From positions 1,745 to 8,986 of the forward strand of contig DHOG01000054.1 of assembly GCA_002410715.1 (NCBI GenBank): DNA of 7,242 nucleotides. Direction: 5' to 3'. A model generated the notes under the pieces. That model did not search any database. It was given only the letters and a program-made list of their open reading frames with translations, and was not told where the DNA came from. Below, in pieces: positions 1 through 7,239 of this stretch. Source of the DNA: Ruminococcaceae bacterium UBA5396. GTDB lineage: Bacteria > Bacillota > Clostridia > Oscillospirales > Acutalibacteraceae. The position numbers and the translations under genes were made by a program. Within the stretch, counting starts at the first letter, position 1, and each line of letters starts with the position of its first letter.

Positions 1-1167
1 ACTTTAGACCGGCACAAGAGTGTAAAATTTGATTGGCTGCCACCCTTTACCGGAGGGCTTGTGGGCTATTTTTCCTATGATTATGCCAAATATTCGGAAC
101 CCTCACTCAGACTTGATGCGTGTGATGAGGAACGCTTTAATGATGTTGATTTGATGCTTTTCGATAAAGTCATAGCATTTGATCATTACCGGCAAAAAAT
201 TGTTTTGATTGTTAATATAAGCACTGAAAATATAGAGGCCACATATGCAGACGGAATATCTGAGCTTGAAAACTTAAAAAACCTTATTAAAAATAAAACT
301 CAAGAACAGACGTTTCCCGCACACATCAAATCCGAGTTTAAGGCTCTGTTTACAAAAGGTGAATTTTGCCGGATGGTTGAAGAAGCAAAAGGTTTTATTA
401 AAGAGGGTGACATTTTCCAAGTTGTATTGTCAAATCGTTTTGAAGCGGATTTTGAGGGCAGCATTTTTGATACTTACCGCGTCCTGCGAACAATAAATCC
501 GTCGCCGTATATGCTTTATTTTAGCGGCAGCGATGTCGAAATCGCGGGAGCTTCGCCTGAAACGCTGGTGAAATTACAAGACGGCAAGCTGTTTACCTTT
601 CCGCTTGCCGGCACCCGTCCGCGTGGAGCGACCGATGAAGAGGATATTGCGCTGGAAAAAGAATTGCTTGCGGACGAAAAGGAATTGTCAGAACACAATA
701 TGCTGGTTGATTTGGGACGTAATGATTTGGGCAAGATCAGTAAATTCGGTACAGTCGAAGTTGAGAAATACATGTCGGTTCTGCGGTTTTCCCATGTTAT
801 GCACATTGGCTCGACTGTCCGCGGAGAGATATGTGAGGACAAAACCGGCTTGGATGCCATCAACGCTGTGTTGCCTGCCGGAACATTGTCCGGCGCACCC
901 AAGATACGTGCTATGCAAATCATAAATGAGCTGGAACAAAACAAACGCGGAATTTACGGCGGTGCTATCGGTTATCTTGATTTTACAGGTAATATGGACA
1001 CCTGCATTGCCATCAGGATCGCTTATAAAAAAGCAGGCAAGGTGTTCGTTCGTTCCGGCGCGGGTATCGTTGCCGACAGTAATCCGCAATCAGAATATCA
1101 GGAGTGCTTAAACAAAGCAAAAGCAATGTTTGCCGCGTTGAAGCAATCCGAAGGAGGGCTTGACTGA
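1..1167 (+). CDS. trpE: Anthranilate synthase component I (TrpE), 5'-truncated by the window edge
   Basis: TrpE converts chorismate and ammonia (supplied from glutamine by TrpG) to anthranilate and pyruvate, the committed step to tryptophan. The frame is open from base 1, so the GTG at 61 is an internal valine codon and not a start: it lies inside the conserved stretch PPFTGGLVGYFSYD (visible residues 14-27). The 388 residues seen contain the whole chorismate-binding domain (about 120-375), with GDIFQVVLS, ASPETLV, PLAGTRPRG, the EHNMLVDLGRNDLG block, PAGTLSGAPK, GIYGGAIGY and SGAGIVADSNPQSEYQE. The family is usually near 490 residues, so about 100 N-terminal residues lie upstream, including the LLES-type part of the tryptophan site. 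The other part of that feedback site, NPSPYM, is present (visible residues 166-171), so feedback inhibition by tryptophan is likely. The EHNMLVDLGRNDLG and feedback motifs, and the operon, favour TrpE over PabB. The stop overlaps the trpG start by one base. Confidence 0.97.
   Translation, partial: TLDRHKSVKFDWLPPFTGGLVGYFSYDYAKYSEPSLRLDACDEERFNDVDLMLFDKVIAFDHYRQKIVLIVNISTENIEATYADGISELENLKNLIKNKTQEQTFPAHIKSEFKALFTKGEFCRMVEEAKGFIKEGDIFQVVLSNRFEADFEGSIFDTYRVLRTINPSPYMLYFSGSDVEIAGASPETLVKLQDGKLFTFPLAGTRPRGATDEEDIALEKELLADEKELSEHNMLVDLGRNDLGKISKFGTVEVEKYMSVLRFSHVMHIGSTVRGEICEDKTGLDAINAVLPAGTLSGAPKIRAMQIINELEQNKRGIYGGAIGYLDFTGNMDTCIAIRIAYKKAGKVFVRSGAGIVADSNPQSEYQECLNKAKAMFAALKQSEGGLD
1151..1157 (+). 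promoter_or_regulatory. Ribosome binding site of trpG
   Basis: AAGGAGG lies inside the last codons of trpE, 9 bases before the trpG ATG at 1167. It is a near-perfect match to the 16S anti-Shine-Dalgarno sequence. With the one-base TGATG overlap, it should allow efficient, coupled production of the TrpE and TrpG subunits. Confidence 0.8.
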
Positions 1168-1739
1168 TGGTACTCTTGATTGATAATTACGACAGTTTCT
1201 CATACAATTTATATCAGCTTATCGGGTCGGTGGATTCCGACATTAGAATCGTACGGAACGATGAGGTGAGTATTGATGAAATACGGAAAATTGCTCCTGA
1301 TCGTATTGTGATCTCCCCCGGTCCCGGCAAACCGTCAAATGCGGGAATATGTATTGATGCCGTAAGGCAATTATATACCGATATACCGATTTTAGGAATT
1401 TGTCTTGGACATCAGGCGATATATGAAGCCTTTGGCGGTACAGTGTCGTATGCTGCAAAACTTATGCACGGGAAGTCGTCGGAGGTAGTGGTTGATACAA
1501 GCAATTCTTTGTTTAAAGGGATGGAGACAACTATAATAGCAGCGCGTTACCATTCATTAGCAGGCGTAAAAGACACCTTGTCCGAAGAGCTTAAAATCAT
1601 TGCTTGGACTAAAGACAATGAAATAATGGCGGTGTGCCACAAAAAATATCCGATATACGGCTTGCAATTCCATCCTGAATCCATACTTACTCCCAAAGGG
1701 GAAATTATTATCAGAAATTTTATAAGAGGTAACATTTGA
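1167..1739 (+). CDS. trpG: Anthranilate synthase component II, glutamine amidotransferase (TrpG)
   Basis: This class I glutamine amidotransferase hydrolyses glutamine and passes ammonia to TrpE. At 190 residues it is a stand-alone, full-length subunit, not a fusion to TrpD as in enteric bacteria. The triad is complete: Cys79 in LGICLGHQ, with His169 and Glu171 in FHPES. Other family marks are LIDNYDSFSYNL at the N-terminus (residues 4-15), the oxyanion-hole region SPGPGKP (50-56), MHGK (100-103) and RYHSL (127-131). The ATG follows a strong AAGGAGG site and overlaps the trpE stop by one base. The last four bases overlap the TTG start of the downstream membrane gene. In some Firmicutes one such subunit also serves PabB in folate synthesis. 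No pabB is visible here, so dual use cannot be judged from this window. Confidence 0.97.
   Translation: MVLLIDNYDSFSYNLYQLIGSVDSDIRIVRNDEVSIDEIRKIAPDRIVISPGPGKPSNAGICIDAVRQLYTDIPILGICLGHQAIYEAFGGTVSYAAKLMHGKSSEVVVDTSNSLFKGMETTIIAARYHSLAGVKDTLSEELKIIAWTKDNEIMAVCHKKYPIYGLQFHPESILTPKGEIIIRNFIRGNI
1724..1729 (+). promoter_or_regulatory. Ribosome binding site supporting the TTG start of the yczE-like gene
   Basis: AAGAGG lies 6 bases before the TTG at 1736, inside the end of trpG. It supports TTG as the true start: the protein then begins with a basic residue followed directly by the first membrane helix, and the next in-frame ATG (codon 12) would cut into that helix. Confidence 0.6.
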
Positions 1740-2386
1740 AACAATTTTTAATACGTTTAATAAACGTCATGATTGGACTTTTCCTGTACGCTCTTGGTAT
1801 CGCGCTCACGGTGCAAGCCCATATCGGTTATGCTCCGTGGGATGTTTTCCATATCGGGCTTGCGGATAAATTCGGATCAACAATCGGAATCGTATCAATA
1901 TTCGTAGGGATGATAATCGTTATTATAGTCACGTTCGCGGGCGAAAAGATAGGACTTGGAACCGTTTTAAATGTTATAGTAATTGGCATTTTCCTTGATA
2001 TTATCTTAGAAAGTGGAATTATACCTATAGCTCTAAATCTGCCACTCGGCGTAATAATGATTGTTGCGGGATTATTTATTATCGCAATAGGATCGTATTT
2101 TTACATGAAATCGGCTTTTGGAACCGGACCGAGAGATAATTTGATGGTTGTTCTTACCAAAAAGACAGGAATGCCCATTGGAATTTGCCGCAGCATTGTT
2201 GATATAACCGTAACGGTTGTCGGTTGGTTGTTGGGCGGTATGGTCGGAGCCGGAACAATAATCGCGGCGGTCGCAGGAGGATTATGCATTCAAATTGTTT
2301 TTAAAATGCTTAAATTTGACGTCACTGCAATCAAACATGAGACGCTGTTTTATACATTGGCGAGTTTAATCAAAAAAAATAAATAA
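1736..2386 (+). CDS. YczE-like six-helix integral membrane protein embedded in the trp operon
   Basis: This is a 216-residue, very hydrophobic protein of the YczE/YyaS type, recognised mainly from the G-x-GPRD-x-LM motif (residues 129-137) and the matching GYAPWD in the first half (31-36). About six membrane helices can be seen, near residues 5-27, 48-68, 74-93, 102-124, 148-168 and 171-190, followed by a short basic tail ending KKNK. The two halves align without gaps at an offset of 98 residues (for example G21/G119, P34/P132, D36/D134, G51/G149, G75/G173 and T76/T174). That implies an internal duplication of three helices, and so opposite membrane orientation of the halves. The gene starts at a TTG that overlaps the trpG stop and ends 14 bases before the trpD start, so it is co-transcribed with the pathway. 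Members of this family have no firmly established transport substrate that I know of. A role in moving tryptophan, an intermediate or another aromatic compound is inferred from position alone. Confidence 0.85.
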   Translation: MKQFLIRLINVMIGLFLYALGIALTVQAHIGYAPWDVFHIGLADKFGSTIGIVSIFVGMIIVIIVTFAGEKIGLGTVLNVIVIGIFLDIILESGIIPIALNLPLGVIMIVAGLFIIAIGSYFYMKSAFGTGPRDNLMVVLTKKTGMPIGICRSIVDITVTVVGWLLGGMVGAGTIIAAVAGGLCIQIVFKMLKFDVTAIKHETLFYTLASLIKKNK

Positions 2387-2387
2387 T

Positions 2388-2392
2388 GGAGG
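2388..2392 (+). promoter_or_regulatory. Ribosome binding site that sets the trpD start at GTG 2401
   Basis: GGAGG ends 8 bases before the GTG at 2401, the ideal spacing. It lies inside the longer frame that begins at ATG 2386, and that ATG has only an A-rich run before it and no ribosome binding site. The GTG is therefore the likely start. Confidence 0.75.
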
Positions 2393-2400
2393 AATTAAAA

Positions 2401-3426
2401 GTGATAAAAGAAGCAATTTTATCTCTGTCTAAAAAACAAGATTTAACTTATGAAACTGCCGAGGCAGTTATGCACGAGATTATGACCGGTAAAGCAACGC
2501 CCGTACAAATGAGTGCGTATCTTACAGCCTTAAGTCTAAAAGGTGAAACGACTGACGAAATCACAGCCTCCGCCTCTGGTATGCGGCAGCATTGCGTCAG
2601 GCTGCTGCATGATGCGGACGCACTGGAAATTGTCGGCACAGGCGGTGATCATGCCAACACCTTTAATATATCCACCACAGCGGCGATAATTACGGCGGCC
2701 GCAGGCGTTCCGGTTGCAAAGCACGGTAACCGGAGCGCGTCAAGCAAGTGCGGAGCCGCAGATGTGTTGGAAGCGCTTGGCGTAAATATCAACATATCCC
2801 CCGCAAAAAGCGCCGAATTGCTTGAAAATATAGGAATTTGCTTTTTGTATGCGCAAAACTATCACATAGCCATGAAATATGTGGCGCCGATTCGCCGTGA
2901 GTTAGCTATCAGGACAGTGTTTAATATCTTGGGACCGCTCACCAATCCTGCCGGAGCCAAGATGGAGCTGATGGGGGTATATGACAGAGACTTGGTTGAA
3001 CCGCTGGCGCAGGTGCTTTGTAATTTAGGAGTGAAAAGAGCCATAGTCGTCCACGGCGAGGACGGATTGGATGAAATCTCATTAAGTGCGCCTACGCTTA
3101 TGTGCGAGGTAAAAGACGGATGGGTCCGCTCATACACAATAACGCCGGAGCAGTTCGGGTTTAAACGGTGTACCAAATCTGATTTGCAAGGCGGACTTCC
3201 CGCTGAAAACGCTGAAATATTAAGAGCGGTGTTGGATGGTGAAAAAGGCGCAAAACGCGACGCGGCGGTATTAAATGCGGCGGCGGCATTATATATCTCG
3301 GGAAAATATGAATCAATTGAGTCAGCCGTAATAATTGCCGAAGATGTCATAGACAGCGGAAAAGCAAGAGAGAAGATGGACGAGTTCATACGCTGTTCCA
3401 ATGAAGCTGAGGCGGTGACAGGATGA
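2401..3426 (+). CDS. trpD: Anthranilate phosphoribosyltransferase (TrpD)
   Basis: TrpD transfers phosphoribose from PRPP to anthranilate, giving phosphoribosyl-anthranilate. From the GTG start the protein has 341 residues, normal for the family, and begins (M)IKEAI, which resembles the usual TrpD N-terminus. A longer reading from ATG 2386 would add five residues (MEELK) but lacks a ribosome binding site. Motifs in order: an N-terminal helical part with [19 protein letters not shown] (26-44); the PRPP loop [14 protein letters not shown] (79-92); [21 protein letters not shown] (from 107), which holds the phosphate- and anthranilate-contacting residues; [18 protein letters not shown], with the anthranilate-site arginines; [10 protein letters not shown]; and the metal-binding [10 protein letters not shown]. 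It is a single-domain enzyme with no TrpG fusion. The stop overlaps the trpC start by four bases (ATGA). Confidence 0.96.
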   Translation: MIKEAILSLSKKQDLTYETAEAVMHEIMTGKATPVQMSAYLTALSLKGETTDEITASASGMRQHCVRLLHDADALEIVGTGGDHANTFNISTTAAIITAAAGVPVAKHGNRSASSKCGAADVLEALGVNINISPAKSAELLENIGICFLYAQNYHIAMKYVAPIRRELAIRTVFNILGPLTNPAGAKMELMGVYDRDLVEPLAQVLCNLGVKRAIVVHGEDGLDEISLSAPTLMCEVKDGWVRSYTITPEQFGFKRCTKSDLQGGLPAENAEILRAVLDGEKGAKRDAAVLNAAAALYISGKYESIESAVIIAEDVIDSGKAREKMDEFIRCSNEAEAVTG

Positions 3427-4211
3427 GTATTTTACAGGAAATCGCAATTCGTACAAAAGAGAGAATCGCTGAACAAAAGAAACTGCAACCGTTTGAAGAA
3501 GTCATAGAGCTTGCACGCTCTGCCAGTTGCGGTGGTTTTCTCTTTGAAGAAGCATTAAAATCTAAAGATATGGCTTTTATATGTGAAATAAAAAAAGCGT
3601 CGCCGTCAAAAGGCATTATAGCGGAGGATTTTCCCTACCTGGACATCGCCAAAGAATATGAAGCGGCAGGCGCATCTGCAATTTCGGTACTAACTGAACC
3701 GTATTATTTCAAGGGCAACGGCAGTTATCTTCGCGAAATCGCCGATATAGTTTCCATCCCATTGCTGCGCAAGGATTTTACTGTTGACAGCTACATGATT
3801 TACGAAGCGAAGGTTCTCGGCGCAAGTGCTGTCTTGCTCATTTGTTCCATACTGGACAAAGATACTCTCGCCGAGTATATTGACATTGCTCACAGTCTTG
3901 GACTTTCCGCGCTCGTGGAAACACACAGCGAAGAAGAAATTCTAATGGCGCTCAATGCCGGTGCGAGAATCATAGGTGTTAATAATAGAAACCTTAAAAC
4001 TTTTGAGGTTGATATAACTTTAAGTGAACGGCTCAGAAAAATGATTCCACATGATAAACTGTTTGTTTCTGAAAGCGGTATAAAGTCACCCGAAGATGTT
4101 GCAGCGTTGCGAAAAATAGGCGCGGATGCCGCTTTGATTGGAGAGACAATTATGCGGAGCAATGATAAAAAAGCGGAAATAATTCGTCTGCGGGGTGATG
4201 TGTATGGTTAA
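3423..4211 (+). CDS. trpC: Indole-3-glycerol phosphate synthase (TrpC)
   Basis: TrpC decarboxylates and closes the ring of CdRP to give indole-3-glycerol phosphate. The 262-residue protein is a single TIM barrel, separate from TrpF, unlike the enteric fusion. Key residues are all visible: Glu55, Lys57 and Ser60 in [10 protein letters not shown]; the catalytic Lys117 in PLLRKDF; Glu166 in LVETH; Asn187 in GVNNRNL; and Ser218 in SESGI. They match the known catalytic set of the Sulfolobus enzyme (E51, K53, S56, K110, E159, N180, S211) in order and spacing. The phosphate-binding GETIMR follows near the C-terminus. The ATG overlaps the trpD stop (ATGA) and is preceded by AGGCGGTGA (3410-3418), close to an extended Shine-Dalgarno sequence. 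The 3' end overlaps trpF by eight bases. Confidence 0.96.
   Translation: MSILQEIAIRTKERIAEQKKLQPFEEVIELARSASCGGFLFEEALKSKDMAFICEIKKASPSKGIIAEDFPYLDIAKEYEAAGASAISVLTEPYYFKGNGSYLREIADIVSIPLLRKDFTVDSYMIYEAKVLGASAVLLICSILDKDTLAEYIDIAHSLGLSALVETHSEEEILMALNAGARIIGVNNRNLKTFEVDITLSERLRKMIPHDKLFVSESGIKSPEDVAALRKIGADAALIGETIMRSNDKKAEIIRLRGDVYG
4194..4198 (+). promoter_or_regulatory. Ribosome binding site that sets the trpF start at ATG 4204
   Basis: GGTGA, within GGGGTGA, is placed 5 bases before ATG 4204. It overlaps the earlier in-frame GTG (4195) and ATG (4198), which would have no suitable site. The protein from 4204 begins MVKVKICGL, the usual TrpF N-terminus. Confidence 0.65.
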
Positions 4212-4818
4212 GGTTAAAATTTGCGGACTTTCCCGTCCTTGTGATATTGAAGCTGTAAATGAGGTAAAACCGGAATATATAGGCTTTGTGTTCGCCGAGA
4301 GCCGCCGGAAAGTCACACCACAGCAAGCGTTGGAGTTGCGAAAAATGCTCGGGCCGGATATAATACCTGTTGGAGTTTTTGTAGATGAAAAGGCAGAGAA
4401 TATCGTTTCTTTGATGCAAAATGGGATAATAGATGCTGTTCAGCTTCACGGCTCTGAAAATGAAAAATATATAGAAAAATTAAAGGTGCTGATAAAAAAG
4501 CCAATCATCAAAGCGATAGCTGTTCAAAATGAAGGTGATGTTCAAAAATGGGCAGCAACCTCAGCGGATTATTTGCTGCTTGATAATAAAGGCGGCGGTG
4601 CAGGTTTAAGTTTTAACTGGAATTTAATCGGCAAAACGGATAAGCCGTTCTTTTTAGCGGGCGGGATGAATTTAGAGAATATAAAGAAAGCTATCGAAGA
4701 AACAAATCCGTTTGCCGTAGATGTCAGCAGCGGCGTTGAAACAGACGGATTCAAAGATCCCGAAAAGATTAAAGAGTTTATAAAGAGAGTGAGAGAATGG
4801 GAATGCAAGAGCGTATAA
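4204..4818 (+). CDS. trpF: Phosphoribosylanthranilate isomerase (TrpF)
   Basis: TrpF carries out the Amadori rearrangement of phosphoribosyl-anthranilate to CdRP. The 204-residue protein is a lone TIM barrel of normal size. Cys7 in VKICGL is the general base and Asp127 in [16 protein letters not shown] is the general acid, both as in the known family. Also present are [10 protein letters not shown] (28-37), VGVFVD (56-61), DAVQLHG (77-83), the phosphate-binding FLAGGMN, and AVDVSSGVE near the C-terminus. I place the start at ATG 4204 rather than the in-frame GTG 4195 or ATG 4198, on the basis of the ribosome site and family N-termini. The gene overlaps trpC by 8 bases and trpB by 22 bases, the longest overlap in the operon. 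The function order D-C-F does not match the reaction order (D-F-C), which is usual in trp operons. Confidence 0.95.
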   Translation: MVKVKICGLSRPCDIEAVNEVKPEYIGFVFAESRRKVTPQQALELRKMLGPDIIPVGVFVDEKAENIVSLMQNGIIDAVQLHGSENEKYIEKLKVLIKKPIIKAIAVQNEGDVQKWAATSADYLLLDNKGGGAGLSFNWNLIGKTDKPFFLAGGMNLENIKKAIEETNPFAVDVSSGVETDGFKDPEKIKEFIKRVREWECKSV

Positions 4819-5999
4819 AAAAAGGTAGATTCGGAAATTACGGCGGTCAGTATATTCCCGAAACATTGATGAATGCTGTGGGAGAACTTGAAAAGGCATA
4901 TCTGCATTATAAAGATGACCCGGATTTTCAAAAAGAACTTACCGGTTTACTCCATAATTATGCCGGACGACCATCGCTTTTATATTTCGCTGATAAAATG
5001 ACTAAGGATTTAGGCGGAGCAAAGATTTACCTGAAGCGAGAGGATTTAAACCATACCGGTTCCCACAAAATTAACAATGTTTTAGGGCAGGTTTTGCTTG
5101 CGAAAAAAATGGGCAAGACCCGTGTTATTGCCGAAACCGGTGCAGGACAGCATGGCGTTGCGACTGCCACTGCGGCGACGTTGTTAGGACTCGAATGTGA
5201 AATTTTTATGGGTAAAGAGGATACTGAACGGCAAGCGTTGAACGTATTTAGAATGGAACTGCTTGGCGCGAAGGTTCACGCTGTAACCAGCGGAACAATG
5301 ACGCTTAAAGACGCTGTAAATGAAACCATGCGTGAATGGACATCGCGGATAGACGATACGCATTATGTACTTGGTTCAGTTATGGGACCGCACCCGTTTC
5401 CTATGATGGTACGCGATTTCCAAAAAGTTATAAGTAAAGAGATTAAGGAGCAAATACTTGGAGCCGAAAATAAATTGCCCGACGCTGTGGTTGCCTGCGT
5501 AGGCGGCGGCAGTAATGCGATAGGCGCGTTTTATGAATTTATTGATGATCCGTCTGTCAGGCTCATAGGCTGCGAAGCCGCAGGGTTGGGTGTGGATAAT
5601 CCCAAGAATGCCGCGACAATGGCAAATGGGACAATCGGTATTTTTCATGGCATGAAATCTTATTTTTGTCAGGATGAATACGGACAAATAGCGCCTGTGT
5701 ATTCTATTTCGGCCGGTCTTGACTATCCGGGTATCGGTCCGGAACACGCGCATCTCTCCGATATCAAACGGGCTGAATATGTGCCGGTTACGGACGAGGA
5801 AGCGGTGGAAGCGTTTGAATATCTGTCGCGTACCGAAGGGATTATTCCAGCGGTAGAAAGCGCCCATGCGCTGGCTTATACAAAAAAAATCGCGCCAGCC
5901 ATGCAAAAAGATCAGATAATTGTTGTAAACCTGTCCGGCAGAGGCGACAAGGATGTCGCTTCTATCGCACGATACAAAGGGGTGAGTATTCATGAATAG
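4797..5999 (+). CDS. trpB: Tryptophan synthase beta chain (TrpB)
   Basis: TrpB is the PLP-dependent subunit that condenses indole with L-serine to form tryptophan. The 400-residue length is typical of the TrpB1 class that pairs with TrpA. Lys91 in [10 protein letters not shown] forms the Schiff base with PLP, Glu113 in AETGAGQHG is the catalytic acid, GGGSNAIG (236-243) binds the PLP phosphate, and [13 protein letters not shown] and NLSGRGDKD complete the site. The N-terminal [16 protein letters not shown] is also standard. Two starts six bases apart are possible (4797 and 4803). I prefer 4797 because AGAGAGTGA (4784-4792) precedes it by 4 bases, the same layout as in trpC. The start lies 22 bases inside trpF, and the end overlaps trpA by 8 bases, consistent with balanced synthesis of the alpha-beta complex. 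Confidence 0.97.
   Translation: MGMQERIKKGRFGNYGGQYIPETLMNAVGELEKAYLHYKDDPDFQKELTGLLHNYAGRPSLLYFADKMTKDLGGAKIYLKREDLNHTGSHKINNVLGQVLLAKKMGKTRVIAETGAGQHGVATATAATLLGLECEIFMGKEDTERQALNVFRMELLGAKVHAVTSGTMTLKDAVNETMREWTSRIDDTHYVLGSVMGPHPFPMMVRDFQKVISKEIKEQILGAENKLPDAVVACVGGGSNAIGAFYEFIDDPSVRLIGCEAAGLGVDNPKNAATMANGTIGIFHGMKSYFCQDEYGQIAPVYSISAGLDYPGIGPEHAHLSDIKRAEYVPVTDEEAVEAFEYLSRTEGIIPAVESAHALAYTKKIAPAMQKDQIIVVNLSGRGDKDVASIARYKGVSIHE
5976..5985 (+). promoter_or_regulatory. Ribosome binding site of trpA
   Basis: AAAGGGGTGA sits within the last codons of trpB and ends 6 bases before ATG 5992. It is an extended Shine-Dalgarno sequence and supports coupled translation of trpA from trpB. Confidence 0.7.
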
Positions 6000-6759
6000 A
6001 ATTTCTAAGGCAATCGAAAATAAAAAGACATTCATAGCGTTTATCACAGGCGGCGATCCTGATATTGAAACAACGGAAAAACTGATAGTCGCAATGGCTG
6101 AATCGGGCGTAGATATTATTGAGATCGGCATTCCATTTTCCGATCCTGTTGCTGAAGGCATTGTTATTCAGCAAGCCGATGAACGGGCACTCGCAAACGG
6201 CTGCACGGTTGATAAATTGTTTCAGATGATAAAAAGAGTCAGAACAAAAGTGGATATTCCGCTATTGTTTATGACATACATAAACCCTATATTCGTTTAT
6301 GGTAAGGAACGGTTTATCGAAAAGTGCGCCGACTGCGAGATTGACGGTATCATTGTCCCTGATCTGCCGTTTGAAGAAAAAGATGAATTAGAGGATGATT
6401 GTACAAAACACGGAATTTATCAAATTTCTATGATCGCACCGACATCGCAGGAACGAATTAAAAAGATCGCGAAAAACGCCGAGGGGTTTCTTTACTGTGT
6501 ATCTTCGCTTGGCGTCACCGGAGTGCGTAGTGAAATCAGCGGAAATATCATCGATATGATCTCGCAGGCAAGAAAAGTTTCATCTGTTCCTTGTGCCATT
6601 GGATTTGGAATATCGACTCCGGAGCAAGCCCGGGATATGGCATCGTTATCGGATGGAGTTATCATTGGGAGTGCAATTGTTAAGCTGGTTGCGGAATATG
6701 GCAGAGAAAGTATTGAGCCAGTGAAGCAATTTGTGAGTAGTATTAAAGATGTTATATAA
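5992..6759 (+). CDS. trpA: Tryptophan synthase alpha chain (TrpA)
   Basis: TrpA cleaves indole-3-glycerol phosphate to indole and glyceraldehyde 3-phosphate, and channels indole to TrpB. The 255-residue TIM barrel is slightly short but complete, and within the range of Firmicute members. Glu44 in [11 protein letters not shown] corresponds to catalytic Glu49 of the Salmonella enzyme. The position of catalytic Asp60 is held by Glu55 (DPVAEG instead of DPLADG), and the next conserved proline is isoleucine (EGIVIQ rather than DGPVIQ). Other marks are FITGGDPD (17-24), [28 protein letters not shown], the Tyr of [13 protein letters not shown], the phosphate-binding IGFGIS, and IIGSAIVK. It starts at the ATG overlapping the end of trpB, behind a strong ribosome site, and is the last gene of the operon. 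The D-to-E change is conservative, and I recall it from other clostridial TrpA proteins, so I expect the enzyme to be active. Confidence 0.96.
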   Translation: MNRISKAIENKKTFIAFITGGDPDIETTEKLIVAMAESGVDIIEIGIPFSDPVAEGIVIQQADERALANGCTVDKLFQMIKRVRTKVDIPLLFMTYINPIFVYGKERFIEKCADCEIDGIIVPDLPFEEKDELEDDCTKHGIYQISMIAPTSQERIKKIAKNAEGFLYCVSSLGVTGVRSEISGNIIDMISQARKVSSVPCAIGFGISTPEQARDMASLSDGVIIGSAIVKLVAEYGRESIEPVKQFVSSIKDVI

Positions 6760-6810
6760 GAAGCTGAAACGTCTATACAAAACTACTCTGCAACAAGCAT
6801 TTGGTTCCCA
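6760..6810. other. Convergent intergenic spacer without an evident terminator
   Basis: Only 51 bases separate the trpA stop from the stop of the opposing gene. I looked for a GC-rich hairpin followed by a T-run on either strand and found none. The best inverted match is a 3-base stem (TGC/GCA, around 6789-6799). Either termination is factor-dependent, or transcripts run into the opposing gene. Confidence 0.6.
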
Positions 6811-7239
6811 TTAGGTTCCGGTTAGCCATATCCCATTTACCTTATACCTGCATACACCAAAACTTGTTTGGCGTTCAATGATCTCCGGCAGCATTTGGTT
6901 CAGCCATTTGCGACTGAAACTGGTGTTGCCGAAATAAGCATCGAAGTTGGCAACTGGCAGAACCACCCAATCGGAATCATCGGGTTTATTGGCACGATAA
7001 TAAGCTATAAGCGTAGATAACACTTCTGTTGGCACTTTTTCCGGCGTGGCAGTTTCAACCTGTCGCCATTCTTCCGCTGTAAAAGTGATTTCTGTGTTTC
7101 TAAGCTTGCCAGGTTCCAGAGCATCAGCAAGGATATCATCAAAACGCAATATCCATGCGCCTTTAGTTTTTTCAGCGAATAGCGGTATTTGAAACTGTAA
7201 TACCTTTTTACGCCATTCACCGTCAAAGCCTTTCTTCAT
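6811..7239 (-). CDS. Hypothetical protein of unknown function, possibly lacking its 5' end
   Basis: I do not recognise a named family. The visible protein has 142 residues from the first ATG seen on the minus strand. The frame remains open for the single codon (GGT) before it at the window edge, so the gene may extend further and the true start cannot be set. The sequence is soluble-looking, mixed in charge, without a signal peptide or membrane helix. Features include a tryptophan-rich character (six Trp), AEEWRQV (55-61), a helical LSTLIAYYRANKPDDSDW (74-91), then VVLPVANFDAYFG (92-104), SFSRKWLNQMLPEIIERQ, and a C-terminal SFGVCRYKV before a short tail. The patterned VVLPVANFDAYFG and FGVCRYKV look like a conserved, folded domain, and I have an impression of similar hypothetical proteins in gut Clostridia. 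It converges on trpA and shows no link to tryptophan synthesis. The codons and reading frame are intact, so I take it as a real gene. Confidence 0.65.
   Translation of the reverse strand: MKKGFDGEWRKKVLQFQIPLFAEKTKGAWILRFDDILADALEPGKLRNTEITFTAEEWRQVETATPEKVPTEVLSTLIAYYRANKPDDSDWVVLPVANFDAYFGNTSFSRKWLNQMLPEIIERQTSFGVCRYKVNGIWLTGT

Noticed and set aside
61..63. GTG at 61 as the start of a short TrpE-like protein
   Set aside because: The frame is open back to base 1 and encodes the conserved PPFTGG directly before this GTG, so it is an internal codon of a truncated trpE.
1130..1200. A TRAP (trp RNA-binding attenuation protein) site around the trpG start
   Set aside because: There is no series of evenly spaced GAG/TAG triplets near the trpG ribosome site, only a normal AAGGAGG.
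2316..2356. TTGACG (2316) and TATACA (2351) as an internal promoter for trpD
   Set aside because: The two boxes are 29 bases apart, far beyond the usual 16-18, and no acceptable -10 box exists at the right distance from TTGACG.
2862..3401. A 179-codon open frame on the - strand across trpD
   Set aside because: It is antisense to the clearly conserved TrpD, and its serine- and proline-rich composition is typical of a shadow frame.
5376..6161. A 261-codon open frame on the - strand across trpB and trpA
   Set aside because: It is antisense to two well-supported enzymes, has a low-complexity, cysteine- and histidine-rich composition, and has no recognisable motif; it is a shadow frame.
6796..6901. 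A 12-base direct repeat, AGCATTTGGTTC, at 6796-6807 and 6890-6901, as a possible insertion or recombination scar
   Set aside because: About one or two 12-base repeats are expected by chance in a window of this size, one copy lies in coding sequence, and no other mobile-element sign accompanies it.
7005..7226. A 73-codon open frame on the - strand overlapping the hypothetical gene
   Set aside because: It is out of frame with the longer, better-patterned protein and has a basic, low-complexity end; it is a shadow frame.
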